NCBI GenBank assembly: GCA_964361075.1 | Contig: CAYHZL010000076.1 | Coordinates: 1-15,560, forward strand | Length of the DNA stretch: 15,560 bases | DNA from: CAYHZL01 sp964361075 | GTDB lineage: Bacteria; Bacteroidota; Ignavibacteria; UBA10030; UBA8401 | Direction of reading: 5' to 3' | Shown here: positions 1 to 7,379 of the stretch, piece by piece | How positions within the stretch are numbered: position 1 is the first letter of the stretch | Layout: each line of letters opens with the position of its first letter | The notes under the pieces: model-generated | Databases searched by the model: none | What the model saw: only the letters and a program-made list of their open reading frames with translations | What the model was told of the DNA's origin: nothing | Program-made: the position numbers and the translations under genes

Positions 1-352
1 CATTTTTGCGCGCATATAAATCCTGATTGGAAAGCCGCGCAAGTTCATCAACAAGTGCTTCAAGTTTTCCCAGTTCGCTTTCGAATGCTTTGCGGTTTTC
101 CTCTCCGGCTCCTGTTAATGCAATAGTTTCATCGCGTGTCGCTTTTACTTTTTGTTCGAGCGATGCAAAATAATTTTTTAAACTGTCTACTTCTTTATTA
201 AGAATTGCTAATTGCGTTTTTAAATTATCGCGTGTCTTGGTATTTTCAGTAATTTGTTTTTGCCACTCTTCCTTTGTCATTTTGTTTTGAGCGACACTCA
301 AAGCTGTGAGCGTACCTATCAACATTATCACTATAAAAAATCGTTGTATCAT
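1..352 (-). CDS. Secreted coiled-coil protein, N-terminal part (runs off the left edge)
   Basis: Partial gene: an ATG at 350-352 opens a frame that stays open for 117 codons to the window edge, so the C-terminus is missing. The N-terminus (MIQRFFIVIMLIGTLTALSVAQ) is a Sec-type signal peptide with a likely cut after SVA, and there is no lipobox cysteine. From about residue 25 on, the sequence is charged, Lys/Glu/Gln-rich and heptad-like, so it is probably an alpha-helical coiled coil in the periplasm or at the outer membrane. AGGAGA lies about 8 nt upstream of the ATG, a good ribosome binding site that fixes this start. The gene lies 53 nt downstream of the lipoprotein gene and is probably co-transcribed with it. 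I do not recognise the family; the missing C-terminus could carry a cell-wall-binding domain, but nothing visible proves it. Confidence 0.7.
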   Translation of the reverse strand, partial: MIQRFFIVIMLIGTLTALSVAQNKMTKEEWQKQITENTKTRDNLKTQLAILNKEVDSLKNYFASLEQKVKATRDETIALTGAGEENRKAFESELGKLEALVDELARLSNQDLYARKN

Positions 353-405
353 TATTATTCTTCTCCTAAAAGTAAATATCCCAAGGGGATGGCGTTGCCA
401 TAAAA

Positions 406-669
406 TTATTGCTGACTCTTTAAACGCTCTTTGGTAGCGTTTTGCTCTTCGACTGCCTGAGCAAGTTGTGTTTCTTTGTCAGCAATTTGTTTTTGGAGAG
501 CAGTTTTTTGAGATTGCTTTGAGGCGACTTCCTTTTGCAATTGAGTTATTTCATCTTGAAGCGCTTGCAGTTGTTTCATTTCTTCTTCACTTGGTCCGCT
601 GCTGCACGCCGCTATGCCCAACGCTAAAAAACATAGTGCATACATTACATATTTTCGTATCTGATTCAT
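406..669 (-). CDS. Small coiled-coil lipoprotein
   Basis: An 87-residue protein starting at the ATG at 667-669. A longer frame reaches 792, but its extra 41 residues lie in the promoter region and would bury the signal sequence. The start chosen gives a classic lipoprotein signal: basic MNQIRK, hydrophobic YALCFLALG, lipobox IAAC with Cys22, then SSGPSEEE. AAGGA about 7 nt upstream supports it. Residues 30-87 are one continuous Gln/Lys/Glu/Leu-rich helix with heptads, predicted to form a coiled coil. The size and layout recall Lpp-like periplasmic spacer lipoproteins or lipoproteins that pair with OmpA/LysM envelope proteins, but no specific family is recognised. It is probably the first gene of a two-gene envelope operon with the partial gene at 1-352. 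Confidence 0.75.
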   Translation of the reverse strand: MNQIRKYVMYALCFLALGIAACSSGPSEEEMKQLQALQDEITQLQKEVASKQSQKTALQKQIADKETQLAQAVEEQNATKERLKSQQ

Positions 670-724
670 TTTTTTCCTTTTAGAATAACAGTATCTACTT
701 ACTTTATCGACCGCTTTCATTAAT

Positions 725-753
725 AGTGTAGCGAAAAGTATAAAGTAAGTCAA
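725..753 (-). promoter_or_regulatory. Sigma70-like promoter for the lipoprotein operon
   Basis: On the minus strand TTGACT (748-753) is followed after exactly 17 bp by TACACT (725-730). These match 5/6 and 4/6 of the E. coli -35 and -10 consensus. Predicted transcription would start near 718, giving a leader of about 49 nt before the ATG at 669. The site lies between the res terminator hairpin and the lipoprotein gene, where a promoter is needed. Promoter rules differ in Bacteroidota-like bacteria, so the match is suggestive only. Confidence 0.5.
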
Positions 754-794
754 ATTAAAAAATTGTAAGAAAGGAATTTGTTTAAAACACAAAC

Positions 795-822
795 GCCCGA
801 ATTCAATTTTCTAAATTCGGGC
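795..822 (-). terminator. Probable rho-independent terminator of the defence operon
   Basis: A perfect 9-bp inverted repeat (GCCCGAATT at 795-803, AATTCGGGC at 814-822) with a 10-nt loop lies 46 nt downstream of the res stop codon. On the minus strand it is followed by GTTTGTGTTTTAAAC, a T-rich but interrupted tail. Position and symmetry fit termination of the long defence transcript before the lipoprotein promoter. Confidence 0.55.
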
Positions 823-868
823 ATGGTGTGTAACTGCTACACTACTATTTGTTTGCAATGCGTTGGGT

Positions 869-3538
869 TTAGTTGTTTAAGTCAGTCACAGATGAAACTC
901 TTTTGTAAACTACATCTTCAAAATTCTTGAAATGTGCTATTCCGCAATCAATTTTCAATTTCTCGCTCCCTCTCAATTCCTGTCCAGCAGATTTTGTCTC
1001 GGTAACAAAGTAAATTTTCTTTATACCTTTTTTAACTATTGCCCAATCAGGATTATATGTTCCTATTGGTGTATTTATCTTAAACCAGAAAGGGAGTTTA
1101 AAATAAAATTCAATGTGTTCACTGCTCTCACAATCTTTTGCAAATTGATTTTCTACTCCACTATCAAGCGGAATATAGTTTTCATAGATCGTCTTTGAAC
1201 TGTCGGTAACAGTGTGCGTAAAATTGTCAAGGTAAATTTCAAAATCGCTGTCGTCAAACAAAGTCATTTCATAAACCTTGCCCCCGATTTTTTCATACTT
1301 AATTCCGTCAATCATTAACTGATGTAATTCGTCTTTGATTATTGAAACCGCATTATCCATAAACAACTGCGGATTGAGCAATAATTCTTTTAACCGTTTT
1401 GAATTTTTCAGTATTTCTAAAATAGTGCTTCGGGTTAATTCTGTTTTGCTTTGTATGTAAGCCAGCATATCAGGAATTTCAAAACCAATTCCGTAATCGT
1501 CATTTGCACTGTCGCTTACTAATTGTCCGTCCACACCTTCATTAGTAATCACAACTTTTTTCTTTGTCGATCTGATTGTTGGCTTTTTCGTTTCATCCAT
1601 TTTACTCACTGCATTTGCCGCAATCGTAATGAGTTTTTCCGTATCGTAATTGACGCAGTATTTTGTTTGAAATCTTATCTTCTCCCAAATTTGTAAGAAC
1701 TTAGGGTCTGCTTCAAATCCTTTTCTGTAATTTATTTTCTTCTTCTTATTCTTATTTTTTATTATTCCTGAAAAATCAACGCCGCAATCTTCCTGAATTT
1801 CTTTTTGTAATGCTCTTGCAAAATCCTCGTATCGCTCATTTGCAACAACTGTAAGTTTATTGATGTTGCGATCAAAAATTCTTTGACCGATCTGATTTAC
1901 GGGCAAACGTAGCCCTCTGCCAATTTCCTGTCGTTTTTTTATTTCCGATTTTGTTTCGTTCAAAGTGCAAATCTGAAATACATTTGGATTGTCCCAACCT
2001 TCACGCAAAGCGGAATGACTGAATATAAAGCGAAGCGGAACATTCACATCAAGCAACTTTTCTTTCTCTTGCATTATCAATTTGTAAGTATCATCGTCTA
2101 ATTGCGTTTCGCCTCCTGTGTCTTTTACTCTGCCTTTGTTGTCTTGCGAAAAATATCCGTTATGCAGTTCCTCTACTGAATAAGAAATTAAATTTTTGTA
2201 AGCGGGTTTGGAAATTTCCTTTTGATAAATTTCTTCAAACCATTGTGCAAACTTTCCTTTGAGCGGGTTTCCGTTGGAATCATACTCACGATAATTTTTT
2301 ACTTTGTCAATGAAAAAAAGCGAAAGGACTTTTATTCCTTTGTCTTTGTAATTCTTTTCTTTTTTCAGATGCTCCTCAACGGTTTTGTTAATCATAAAAC
2401 GCATAACTTCATCGTTCATTCCGCCTTGCGTTTCACCTTTCTTCAAAACAATTCCGTTGCTAAGTTCAATTTGCTCATTACCAAAATCAATTTCATAAAC
2501 TTTAAGTCCATCGTATTTTTCATTCCTGTTTGAGAGTAAAAACAAATCAAGATTTTTTCCGCTTGCTGTAACCGATTTTCTCTTTACTCCGTCTTCAGTA
2601 CTTACATCAATTTTTATTTTTGCTTTAATTGAATTCCCCGTTCGGGTAATATTCTCTAATTGAAGGAACGGACTGTTAAAATCATTTTCGCTCACAACAG
2701 AATCAACCTCTATCTGTTTCACCAGTCCCAAATTATACGCTTTCACCGGATTAAGCGAATACATCAAGTTGTAAAGGTTCGTGTGCGTTGCAGAGTAGCG
2801 AAGTGTGCACAGCGGATTAAGATTTTCAATTGCTCTTTTGCGGATTTCCGTTTCCATATTCTGCGGTTCGTCCACAATCACAATCGGCTTGCAGCTTTGA
2901 ATAAACTCAATCGGTTTTTTCCCAGTCAGTTTATCGTTCGGCTTGTTGATGATATTTTCATCTTTAGCAAACGAATCAATATTGATGACTAATACCTGAA
3001 TAGTATTTGCAGAGGCGAACCCTCTCAAATTGGAAACTTTCTTGCTGTCATACACATCAGAAGTAACTGGAACTTTGTCGTAAAGATTTTGAAAATGCTC
3101 TTCTGTTATTTCAAGATTTTTCATTACCCCTTCACGAATCGCGACCGAAGGAACAACAATCACAAATTTTTTGAAACCGTACAGCGTATTCAATTCATAA
3201 ATGGTGCGGAGATAGACATACGTTTTTCCTGTCCCTGTTTCCATTTCAATAGAAAAATTCAAGCCGTTACTGCTAATTTCATCTTTAGTTGAAACATTCA
3301 AGCTGTTATTTTTTTGAACACGTTGAATGTTTTCTGTCAGTTGGTCTAAACCTGAAAAATCTAATTTGTTTCCAAAACCGTTTTCAGAAAGCAACTCACC
3401 TGAGCGGCTGATTGAAAATTCTCCGAAGGATCCTTTGGAAAAGTCGCCACCGCTTAACGGCTGTCCTTCAAAAATGTCGGTGATGGCTTTTACCGCTTCT
3501 AATTGGAATTCCTGTTTGCTGTCGAAGTGTAGTTTCAT
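869..3538 (-). CDS. res: Type III restriction enzyme, Res subunit (SF2 helicase plus PD-(D/E)XK nuclease)
   Basis: An 889-residue restriction subunit of a type III R-M complex. It uses ATP to move or signal along DNA between inversely oriented unmethylated sites and then cuts near one of them. SF2 motifs are visible in order: Q-like FQLEAVKAI (11-19), Walker A ETGTGKT (100-106, Lys105), motif II in the type III form DEPQ (223-226), SAT (249-251), motif V region SHSALREGWDNP (507-518) and motif VI QEIGRGLRLP (537-546). The C-terminal nuclease has PD (830-831) and ETK (847-849), giving the catalytic D-ExK set. Length is in the usual 850-1000 range and no motif is broken. The ATG is 1 nt after the stop of the TM-protein gene, so translation is probably coupled. 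Its methyltransferase partner is at 7966-9900, unusually far away, with an Argonaute and a membrane protein between them. Confidence 0.95.
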   Translation of the reverse strand: MKLHFDSKQEFQLEAVKAITDIFEGQPLSGGDFSKGSFGEFSISRSGELLSENGFGNKLDFSGLDQLTENIQRVQKNNSLNVSTKDEISSNGLNFSIEMETGTGKTYVYLRTIYELNTLYGFKKFVIVVPSVAIREGVMKNLEITEEHFQNLYDKVPVTSDVYDSKKVSNLRGFASANTIQVLVINIDSFAKDENIINKPNDKLTGKKPIEFIQSCKPIVIVDEPQNMETEIRKRAIENLNPLCTLRYSATHTNLYNLMYSLNPVKAYNLGLVKQIEVDSVVSENDFNSPFLQLENITRTGNSIKAKIKIDVSTEDGVKRKSVTASGKNLDLFLLSNRNEKYDGLKVYEIDFGNEQIELSNGIVLKKGETQGGMNDEVMRFMINKTVEEHLKKEKNYKDKGIKVLSLFFIDKVKNYREYDSNGNPLKGKFAQWFEEIYQKEISKPAYKNLISYSVEELHNGYFSQDNKGRVKDTGGETQLDDDTYKLIMQEKEKLLDVNVPLRFIFSHSALREGWDNPNVFQICTLNETKSEIKKRQEIGRGLRLPVNQIGQRIFDRNINKLTVVANERYEDFARALQKEIQEDCGVDFSGIIKNKNKKKKINYRKGFEADPKFLQIWEKIRFQTKYCVNYDTEKLITIAANAVSKMDETKKPTIRSTKKKVVITNEGVDGQLVSDSANDDYGIGFEIPDMLAYIQSKTELTRSTILEILKNSKRLKELLLNPQLFMDNAVSIIKDELHQLMIDGIKYEKIGGKVYEMTLFDDSDFEIYLDNFTHTVTDSSKTIYENYIPLDSGVENQFAKDCESSEHIEFYFKLPFWFKINTPIGTYNPDWAIVKKGIKKIYFVTETKSAGQELRGSEKLKIDCGIAHFKNFEDVVYKRVSSVTDLNN

Positions 3539-3539
3539 T

Positions 3540-4445
3540 TTAATCTTTCTTAGTTAGTTGTGATAATTTATTGTAGTCAACCTTGCGAAGTGAAAACCAA
3601 AGCACAACTAACCAGTGCTTGAAATCATCATAGAAGGAAAATATTTTCGGAAATAATCTTTTCCCAAAGTAAAATATTGGAATGAGCAGAGGAGAAACAA
3701 AAGTCCAAATGTTTGAGAACATGTCAACCTCTAATTGAACATAGTGTTTCTTGAATTCATAAACTGCAATAGGAGATGCTAAAAGGAAAAGCAACAAAGC
3801 GAAAATGTCAATCACAATATCAATTCTCTTTGTAACTATTGAAATGAGTTTACTGACTTCATTTGAGAGTTCGGAAAATTGATTTTCAATTTTCGTGTTC
3901 GGATGGATTTTCAGAAGTTCTAAATATGCCTCACGAAAAGCAAGCAAACTGACAACATCATTGACTTCTGCGAAAGCAGAAGTCAAATGCTGTAAAGCAT
4001 TTTCGTTATGCTTCCGAAAGAATGTTTCATCAATCAGTTTGTCTAATTCTGTTTTAGGATTGGGAACAAATTGTAAATTTTCCGAAGGAAAAATTTTAGT
4101 CAGTAAAAGTTTTTCCGCTATTGAAGCAGTATCAAAATAATTTTTGAGATACTTAATCTTTGCCTCGTTTGATTTTAAGCAAACAGGAATAAGAGAAGTA
4201 ATGTTAGTGGAGTAGTGAATGTGTTTAAATGGTTCGGATGGTGCAACTCGTTGCACCTCTTTAGAAATATCAGCAGAGGAATTGGTAAAAACTGCGAAGC
4301 AGATTTTATCCAAGTCGCCTGTTTGTATTTCAAGAGTTCCTGTGAAGGGTTGCTTAGTAACGAAATGATAAAACAGTTTCTCCCTATCACCAACATTAGT
4401 GAAAAGTAAATCATGCAATTTTTCTATTTCGTTTTTTAGCAGCAT
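3540..4445 (-). CDS. Two-TM membrane protein, candidate effector of the Argonaute
   Basis: A 301-residue protein from an ATG that overlaps the pAgo stop as TGATG. A TTG four codons upstream (4457), with AAGGA 6 nt before it, is a possible alternative start. Residues 1-205 are soluble with no motif I recognise; a helix-rich part around 105-205 leads into the membrane region. Two hydrophobic segments follow, about 209-229 (core IFALLLFLLASP) and 243-262 (core FVSPLLIPIFYF), separated by a short charged loop. The tail is basic and aromatic. A soluble N-terminal domain, a C-terminal TM hairpin and tight coupling to a dead Argonaute fit the transmembrane effectors reported beside long-B pAgos, which are thought to damage the membrane during abortive infection. 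That role is inferred from context and topology; I see no sequence signature that proves it. Confidence 0.75.
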   Translation of the reverse strand: MLLKNEIEKLHDLLFTNVGDREKLFYHFVTKQPFTGTLEIQTGDLDKICFAVFTNSSADISKEVQRVAPSEPFKHIHYSTNITSLIPVCLKSNEAKIKYLKNYFDTASIAEKLLLTKIFPSENLQFVPNPKTELDKLIDETFFRKHNENALQHLTSAFAEVNDVVSLLAFREAYLELLKIHPNTKIENQFSELSNEVSKLISIVTKRIDIVIDIFALLLFLLASPIAVYEFKKHYVQLEVDMFSNIWTFVSPLLIPIFYFGKRLFPKIFSFYDDFKHWLVVLWFSLRKVDYNKLSQLTKKD

Positions 4446-6493
4446 CAAATGAACCAAAGTTTATCCTTCACTTTATTAAGTTGTTCGGGATTCCATGAAG
4501 GAACTAAAGACAAATCATCCCTAAGTTTTGCCATGAGTGCAGGATACTTTATAGTTACTGGAACATTTGCATATTTGAAATTACGGTAACACAAATGACA
4601 GAAGTAAAGAACCTGTTTGCTTGCATCATAGATGTCAACAAAGTTTGAACGCTTATCAATCTGAATAAGAATTGGAATTTTTGTGTAAGCACCCATGTGT
4701 AACAACGCTTGTCTGTGTGAAAGCTGAACAAACGAACCACGAATAGGAGTTTCCTTTCCACTGTTTTTGTATAACCTGTAATTGTGATTGAACGATAAAT
4801 GAACAATGCCAAATTGTATATCGTAATTTTTGAACTTTGAAAGTGTTTTGTCAATCGCTTTCAATTCATGTTCTTTCCCTGCCTCCTTTGTGAGATGAAA
4901 AATTAAACGAATCGGGTCTGACGGTTGTAAATTTTTTGAAGCAATAATATTTTTTATCGCTGCTGTTAAATGCTGTTCCAAATTGTCAACATAAGTTTCA
5001 GCATTACAAACTGTGCTGCAATCACCAATCAGATAATTTCCGTTGTAATCAAAAATGTTTGCGAAGCCAATTATTCTATCGCTGTTGTAACTTACTGTGG
5101 AACTAATTCCAATTATGATTTCTGCTTTTGCTTTTGGAACTTGTTCTACTGTCCATGCAGTGCCTCCCATCTTGGAATAAATGTTTAATGCAACTGCATC
5201 ATAAATCAGTTTGTCTTGTTTCTTCATTACCTCAATAGTCAATTCCTGTGTCGGAACTTTTTCATTGATGAGTTTTGCTTTCGTTAAAAAGTATGGTGCT
5301 TTGCCCTTTGTCATTGTTTTCTCTGCACCTGAAACAACAACTATTGCCAAATCATATTTGCTACAATCATTCTCGTCAACTATTGAAGAGTAAGTGCTTT
5401 TGTTCGCCTCAATTTTTAGATAGTCAATTTGAAGTTTAGTGAGGTGAAATACTGTTCGTAATCTTTCTTCAACCTTCTTAATGAAGGTTTCCGTTGTGCC
5501 TTCGTAAATATCTTTTGTGATAACTACAATTTTTGTTTCTCTGTTATTGAAGTAATCAAAAGTGTATGGTTTAAAATCTATCAAAAGGTCTTGTGTGTAT
5601 CTGCCTCCTGCTGATTTGTCCTGATAGAAATAATATTTCGGTTTGTTTACAGTGTCCTCTTTGAAATTTGAATTTGGAATGTGATGAAAAAGAAAGTCCG
5701 AAATTTTTAAGACGTCAGGCATAAAAATAAGGGGGATAATTTGGTCTTTGAAGTTCTTTACAAAAAAGACAAATTGCTTGTAGGTGTTTTCATCTGAATT
5801 AAGTGAAGCAATGTGAGAATCAAAAACTGCCTTCTGTCCAATGGCTGAAAGAAATTTTTTTGTATTGTCTCTTGATGCTGCAATTTCACTTTTTGCATTT
5901 CGTGTCCAATCCCGTGTATCAATGTTTCGCTTTTTTATTTCTGATTCTGTGATAGCGAATTTATACTTTGTAGAATAGCGTAATGATAATGCAGCTATTT
6001 GTTTTTTGTCTTGCACACTGTAAAGCGGATGAACGGCAAAGTTCAAAATCGGAATTACCAGCAACCCTTGAAAATCTCTTGTTCCAGTTTGTAATTTAAG
6101 TTCATAAGCAGAACCATATTTCGGTTTGTAAATATCTCTGCCTTTTGACTTGAATAAAAATTCAAGAGATGATTCTAAAATTTTATTGAATGTTAGTGTG
6201 TCGTCAACTCTGTTTATTTCTGATGGTGAAAATTCAGAAGGCAAAGCAAGTTCGGGTTCACTTACTAAGTGCCATGCGTAAATAAAATTTCCATTGCGAT
6301 GGAAATAATGTTGCCTGAATTTTTTCCGATACTCTTTAATTATGTAATCCTTATACGGTGTTCTGAAAATCATTACTTCCTCTTTGGAAGGAATGATTTC
6401 AAGAATGTTCAAAGTGATTCCAGTTGTTGGTTGGATACCTTTGCTCTCAACGCTTACTGGTTTCTGATTTTCAGTTGTAGTGGTTGTTTCCAT
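4445..6493 (-). CDS. Catalytically inactive prokaryotic Argonaute (long-B type likely)
   Basis: A 682-residue guide-dependent nucleic-acid-binding protein. Residues about 25-310 are weakly conserved and would hold the N, linker and reduced PAZ domains; about 315-430 is MID and 430-682 is PIWI. The MID 5'-phosphate pocket pattern is intact: Tyr401, Lys405, Gln416 (VPTQEL) and a Lys at 441, with the Y+4 and +11 spacing seen in bacterial Agos. The PIWI entry motif SKMGGTAWTVEQVP (440-453) is typical. The first catalytic Asp position reads IIGIS (Ser464), and the region expected to hold the RDG-type Asp reads HLTKEAG (533-539), so the DEDX tetrad is broken and slicing is unlikely. The C-terminus ends in the usual VPVTIKYPALMAKL block. 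The ATG is 2 nt after the stop of a mod remnant, and the 3' end overlaps the membrane-protein gene. Inferred role: guide-directed sensor that switches on the partner effector. Confidence 0.9.
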   Translation of the reverse strand: METTTTTENQKPVSVESKGIQPTTGITLNILEIIPSKEEVMIFRTPYKDYIIKEYRKKFRQHYFHRNGNFIYAWHLVSEPELALPSEFSPSEINRVDDTLTFNKILESSLEFLFKSKGRDIYKPKYGSAYELKLQTGTRDFQGLLVIPILNFAVHPLYSVQDKKQIAALSLRYSTKYKFAITESEIKKRNIDTRDWTRNAKSEIAASRDNTKKFLSAIGQKAVFDSHIASLNSDENTYKQFVFFVKNFKDQIIPLIFMPDVLKISDFLFHHIPNSNFKEDTVNKPKYYFYQDKSAGGRYTQDLLIDFKPYTFDYFNNRETKIVVITKDIYEGTTETFIKKVEERLRTVFHLTKLQIDYLKIEANKSTYSSIVDENDCSKYDLAIVVVSGAEKTMTKGKAPYFLTKAKLINEKVPTQELTIEVMKKQDKLIYDAVALNIYSKMGGTAWTVEQVPKAKAEIIIGISSTVSYNSDRIIGFANIFDYNGNYLIGDCSTVCNAETYVDNLEQHLTAAIKNIIASKNLQPSDPIRLIFHLTKEAGKEHELKAIDKTLSKFKNYDIQFGIVHLSFNHNYRLYKNSGKETPIRGSFVQLSHRQALLHMGAYTKIPILIQIDKRSNFVDIYDASKQVLYFCHLCYRNFKYANVPVTIKYPALMAKLRDDLSLVPSWNPEQLNKVKDKLWFI

Positions 6494-6577
6494 TGTTATA
6501 TCGTTTTAAAATCAATTTCTGCATCTCTCATCTGCAACACTGTATTTGTCTTCAATTGGTCGTTGCCTTTGAAAAGT
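6491..6577. repeat. 87-bp direct repeat of the mod 3' end, copy 1
   Basis: Matches 7961-8047 base for base at a constant offset of 1470, with 8 mismatches by my count (about 91% identity). The repeat runs from within the mod C-terminal codons across the stop and ends at the ATG that starts pAgo. With copy 2 it brackets the segment carrying the IS200-like element and the DUF1828/1829 gene. Confidence 0.9.
6496..6577 (-). pseudogene. Remnant of a type III mod 3' end
   Basis: This stretch encodes the last 26 residues of a Mod protein followed by TAA at 6496-6498. It differs from the C-terminus of the intact Mod (7966 onward) at three residues: Thr to Lys, Thr to Ala and Arg to Lys; the shared core is GNDQLKTNTVLQMRD. 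It follows the DUF1828 stop in the same reading frame after only a few codons and has no start of its own, so it is a fragment and not a gene. Its stop lies 2 nt before the pAgo ATG, which shows that mod originally abutted pAgo. Confidence 0.85.
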
Positions 6578-6585
6578 AGTTTTAT

Positions 6586-7302
6586 TTATGCCGCCAGTTT
6601 TTCTATTAACTCGTCCCTTTTCTTCCACGAAAAATCATAAATACCGTATTCACCGATTGCCTGAGAAACATCGGGGGCAATTTCTTTTTCCAAATCATTT
6701 AATATCATTATCCCCTCGTTATCACGGGCAAGTTTTGTGTCTTCAAATGCAAAAAGATGAGCGATGATATTTTGTTTTTTAGGACTTGAAACTGCTTTGA
6801 TAATTCGTTCGGGGGCTTTTTCAGAAGAAGGAATTAAAAAATCAAACTTGTGTTGAAAAGAACTTTTCCCTTGCAATATTATATTTCGTGAAAAACGGAC
6901 ATTATTCTGTTGAAGAAAATTAGTTACATCTTCTAAAAAGAAGGATTCAACTTTTGGGGAAGCAATGATATACAAATCATCAACTGCCATTAACGCTTGC
7001 AAATAATTATGTTTTCGCATTGGAAATGTTGATGGTGTCGCCATTGTTGTCAACTCATTGCCTTTTATAATCACACCAAAACCATTAAGGATAGAATCTA
7101 ATTCTCTTATTCGTACAGGTGTGGATATATCCACTCCCGCCATTTCAAGATTATTGAGAGTTTCTCCGTCATCTGTCATATAAATATGGTCTCTCTCATC
7201 CCGTTTCAGATAGAACTGAATATAATCATTGATATGATTTACAAACGGAGTCGTTACTTCGTAATAGCCGTTTATTTCTTTGTAGTTGATTTTTTGTTTC
7301 AA
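6586..7302 (-). CDS. DUF1828/DUF1829 protein, probably lacking its first 11 codons because of a TGA
   Basis: A 238-residue protein of unknown function. Residues 6-100 match my memory of DUF1828: an ITTPF-like block (YEVTTPFVNHINDYIQFY), then MTDDGETLNNLEMAGVDI. The second half matches DUF1829: NNVRFSRNI, GKSSFQHKFDFLIP, ERIIKAV and a C-terminal YGIYDFSWKKRDEL. The only usable start in this frame is TTG at 7300-7302, directly after a TGA. Upstream of that TGA the frame continues to an ATG at 7335 and encodes MKDLIESYIG, which fits the usual family N-terminus where Trp is followed by Leu-Lys. The gene therefore looks like a 249-residue protein with a Trp-to-stop change, possibly rescued by TTG re-initiation. 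The rest of the frame is intact. Such proteins occur in phages and accessory regions; a link to restriction, toxin-antitoxin or anti-defence activity would be guesswork. Confidence 0.75.
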   Translation of the reverse strand: MKQKINYKEINGYYEVTTPFVNHINDYIQFYLKRDERDHIYMTDDGETLNNLEMAGVDISTPVRIRELDSILNGFGVIIKGNELTTMATPSTFPMRKHNYLQALMAVDDLYIIASPKVESFFLEDVTNFLQQNNVRFSRNIILQGKSSFQHKFDFLIPSSEKAPERIIKAVSSPKKQNIIAHLFAFEDTKLARDNEGIMILNDLEKEIAPDVSQAIGEYGIYDFSWKKRDELIEKLAA

Positions 7303-7335
7303 TCAACCGATGTACGATTCAATCAGGTCTTTCAT
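7303..7335 (-). other. Eleven-codon leader frame ending in TGA at the expected Trp of the DUF1828 gene
   Basis: ATG at 7333-7335 reads MKDLIESYIG and then TGA (7303-7305), followed at once by TTG AAA CAA of the DUF1828 frame in the same phase. DUF1828 proteins that I remember start with a short helix leading into Trp-Leu-Lys, so the TGA sits where TGG is expected. It is either a nonsense mutation or a leader peptide coupled to re-initiation at the TGATTG junction. No Shine-Dalgarno sequence is evident before the ATG. Confidence 0.6.
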
Positions 7336-7379
7336 ATCAGTAATGTTTTTGTAATCTTTGGTAATTATTTGACATTGTA

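Noticed and set aside
4175..5393. Several open frames opposite or out of phase with pAgo and the TM gene
   Set aside because: They are shadows of the real genes, with low-complexity hydrophobic translations and no ribosome binding sites.
7303..7305. Genetic code in which TGA encodes Trp
   Set aside because: mod, pAgo and radC all end in TGA at positions that fit normal protein ends, two of them directly before another start codon, and Trp is encoded by TGG elsewhere.
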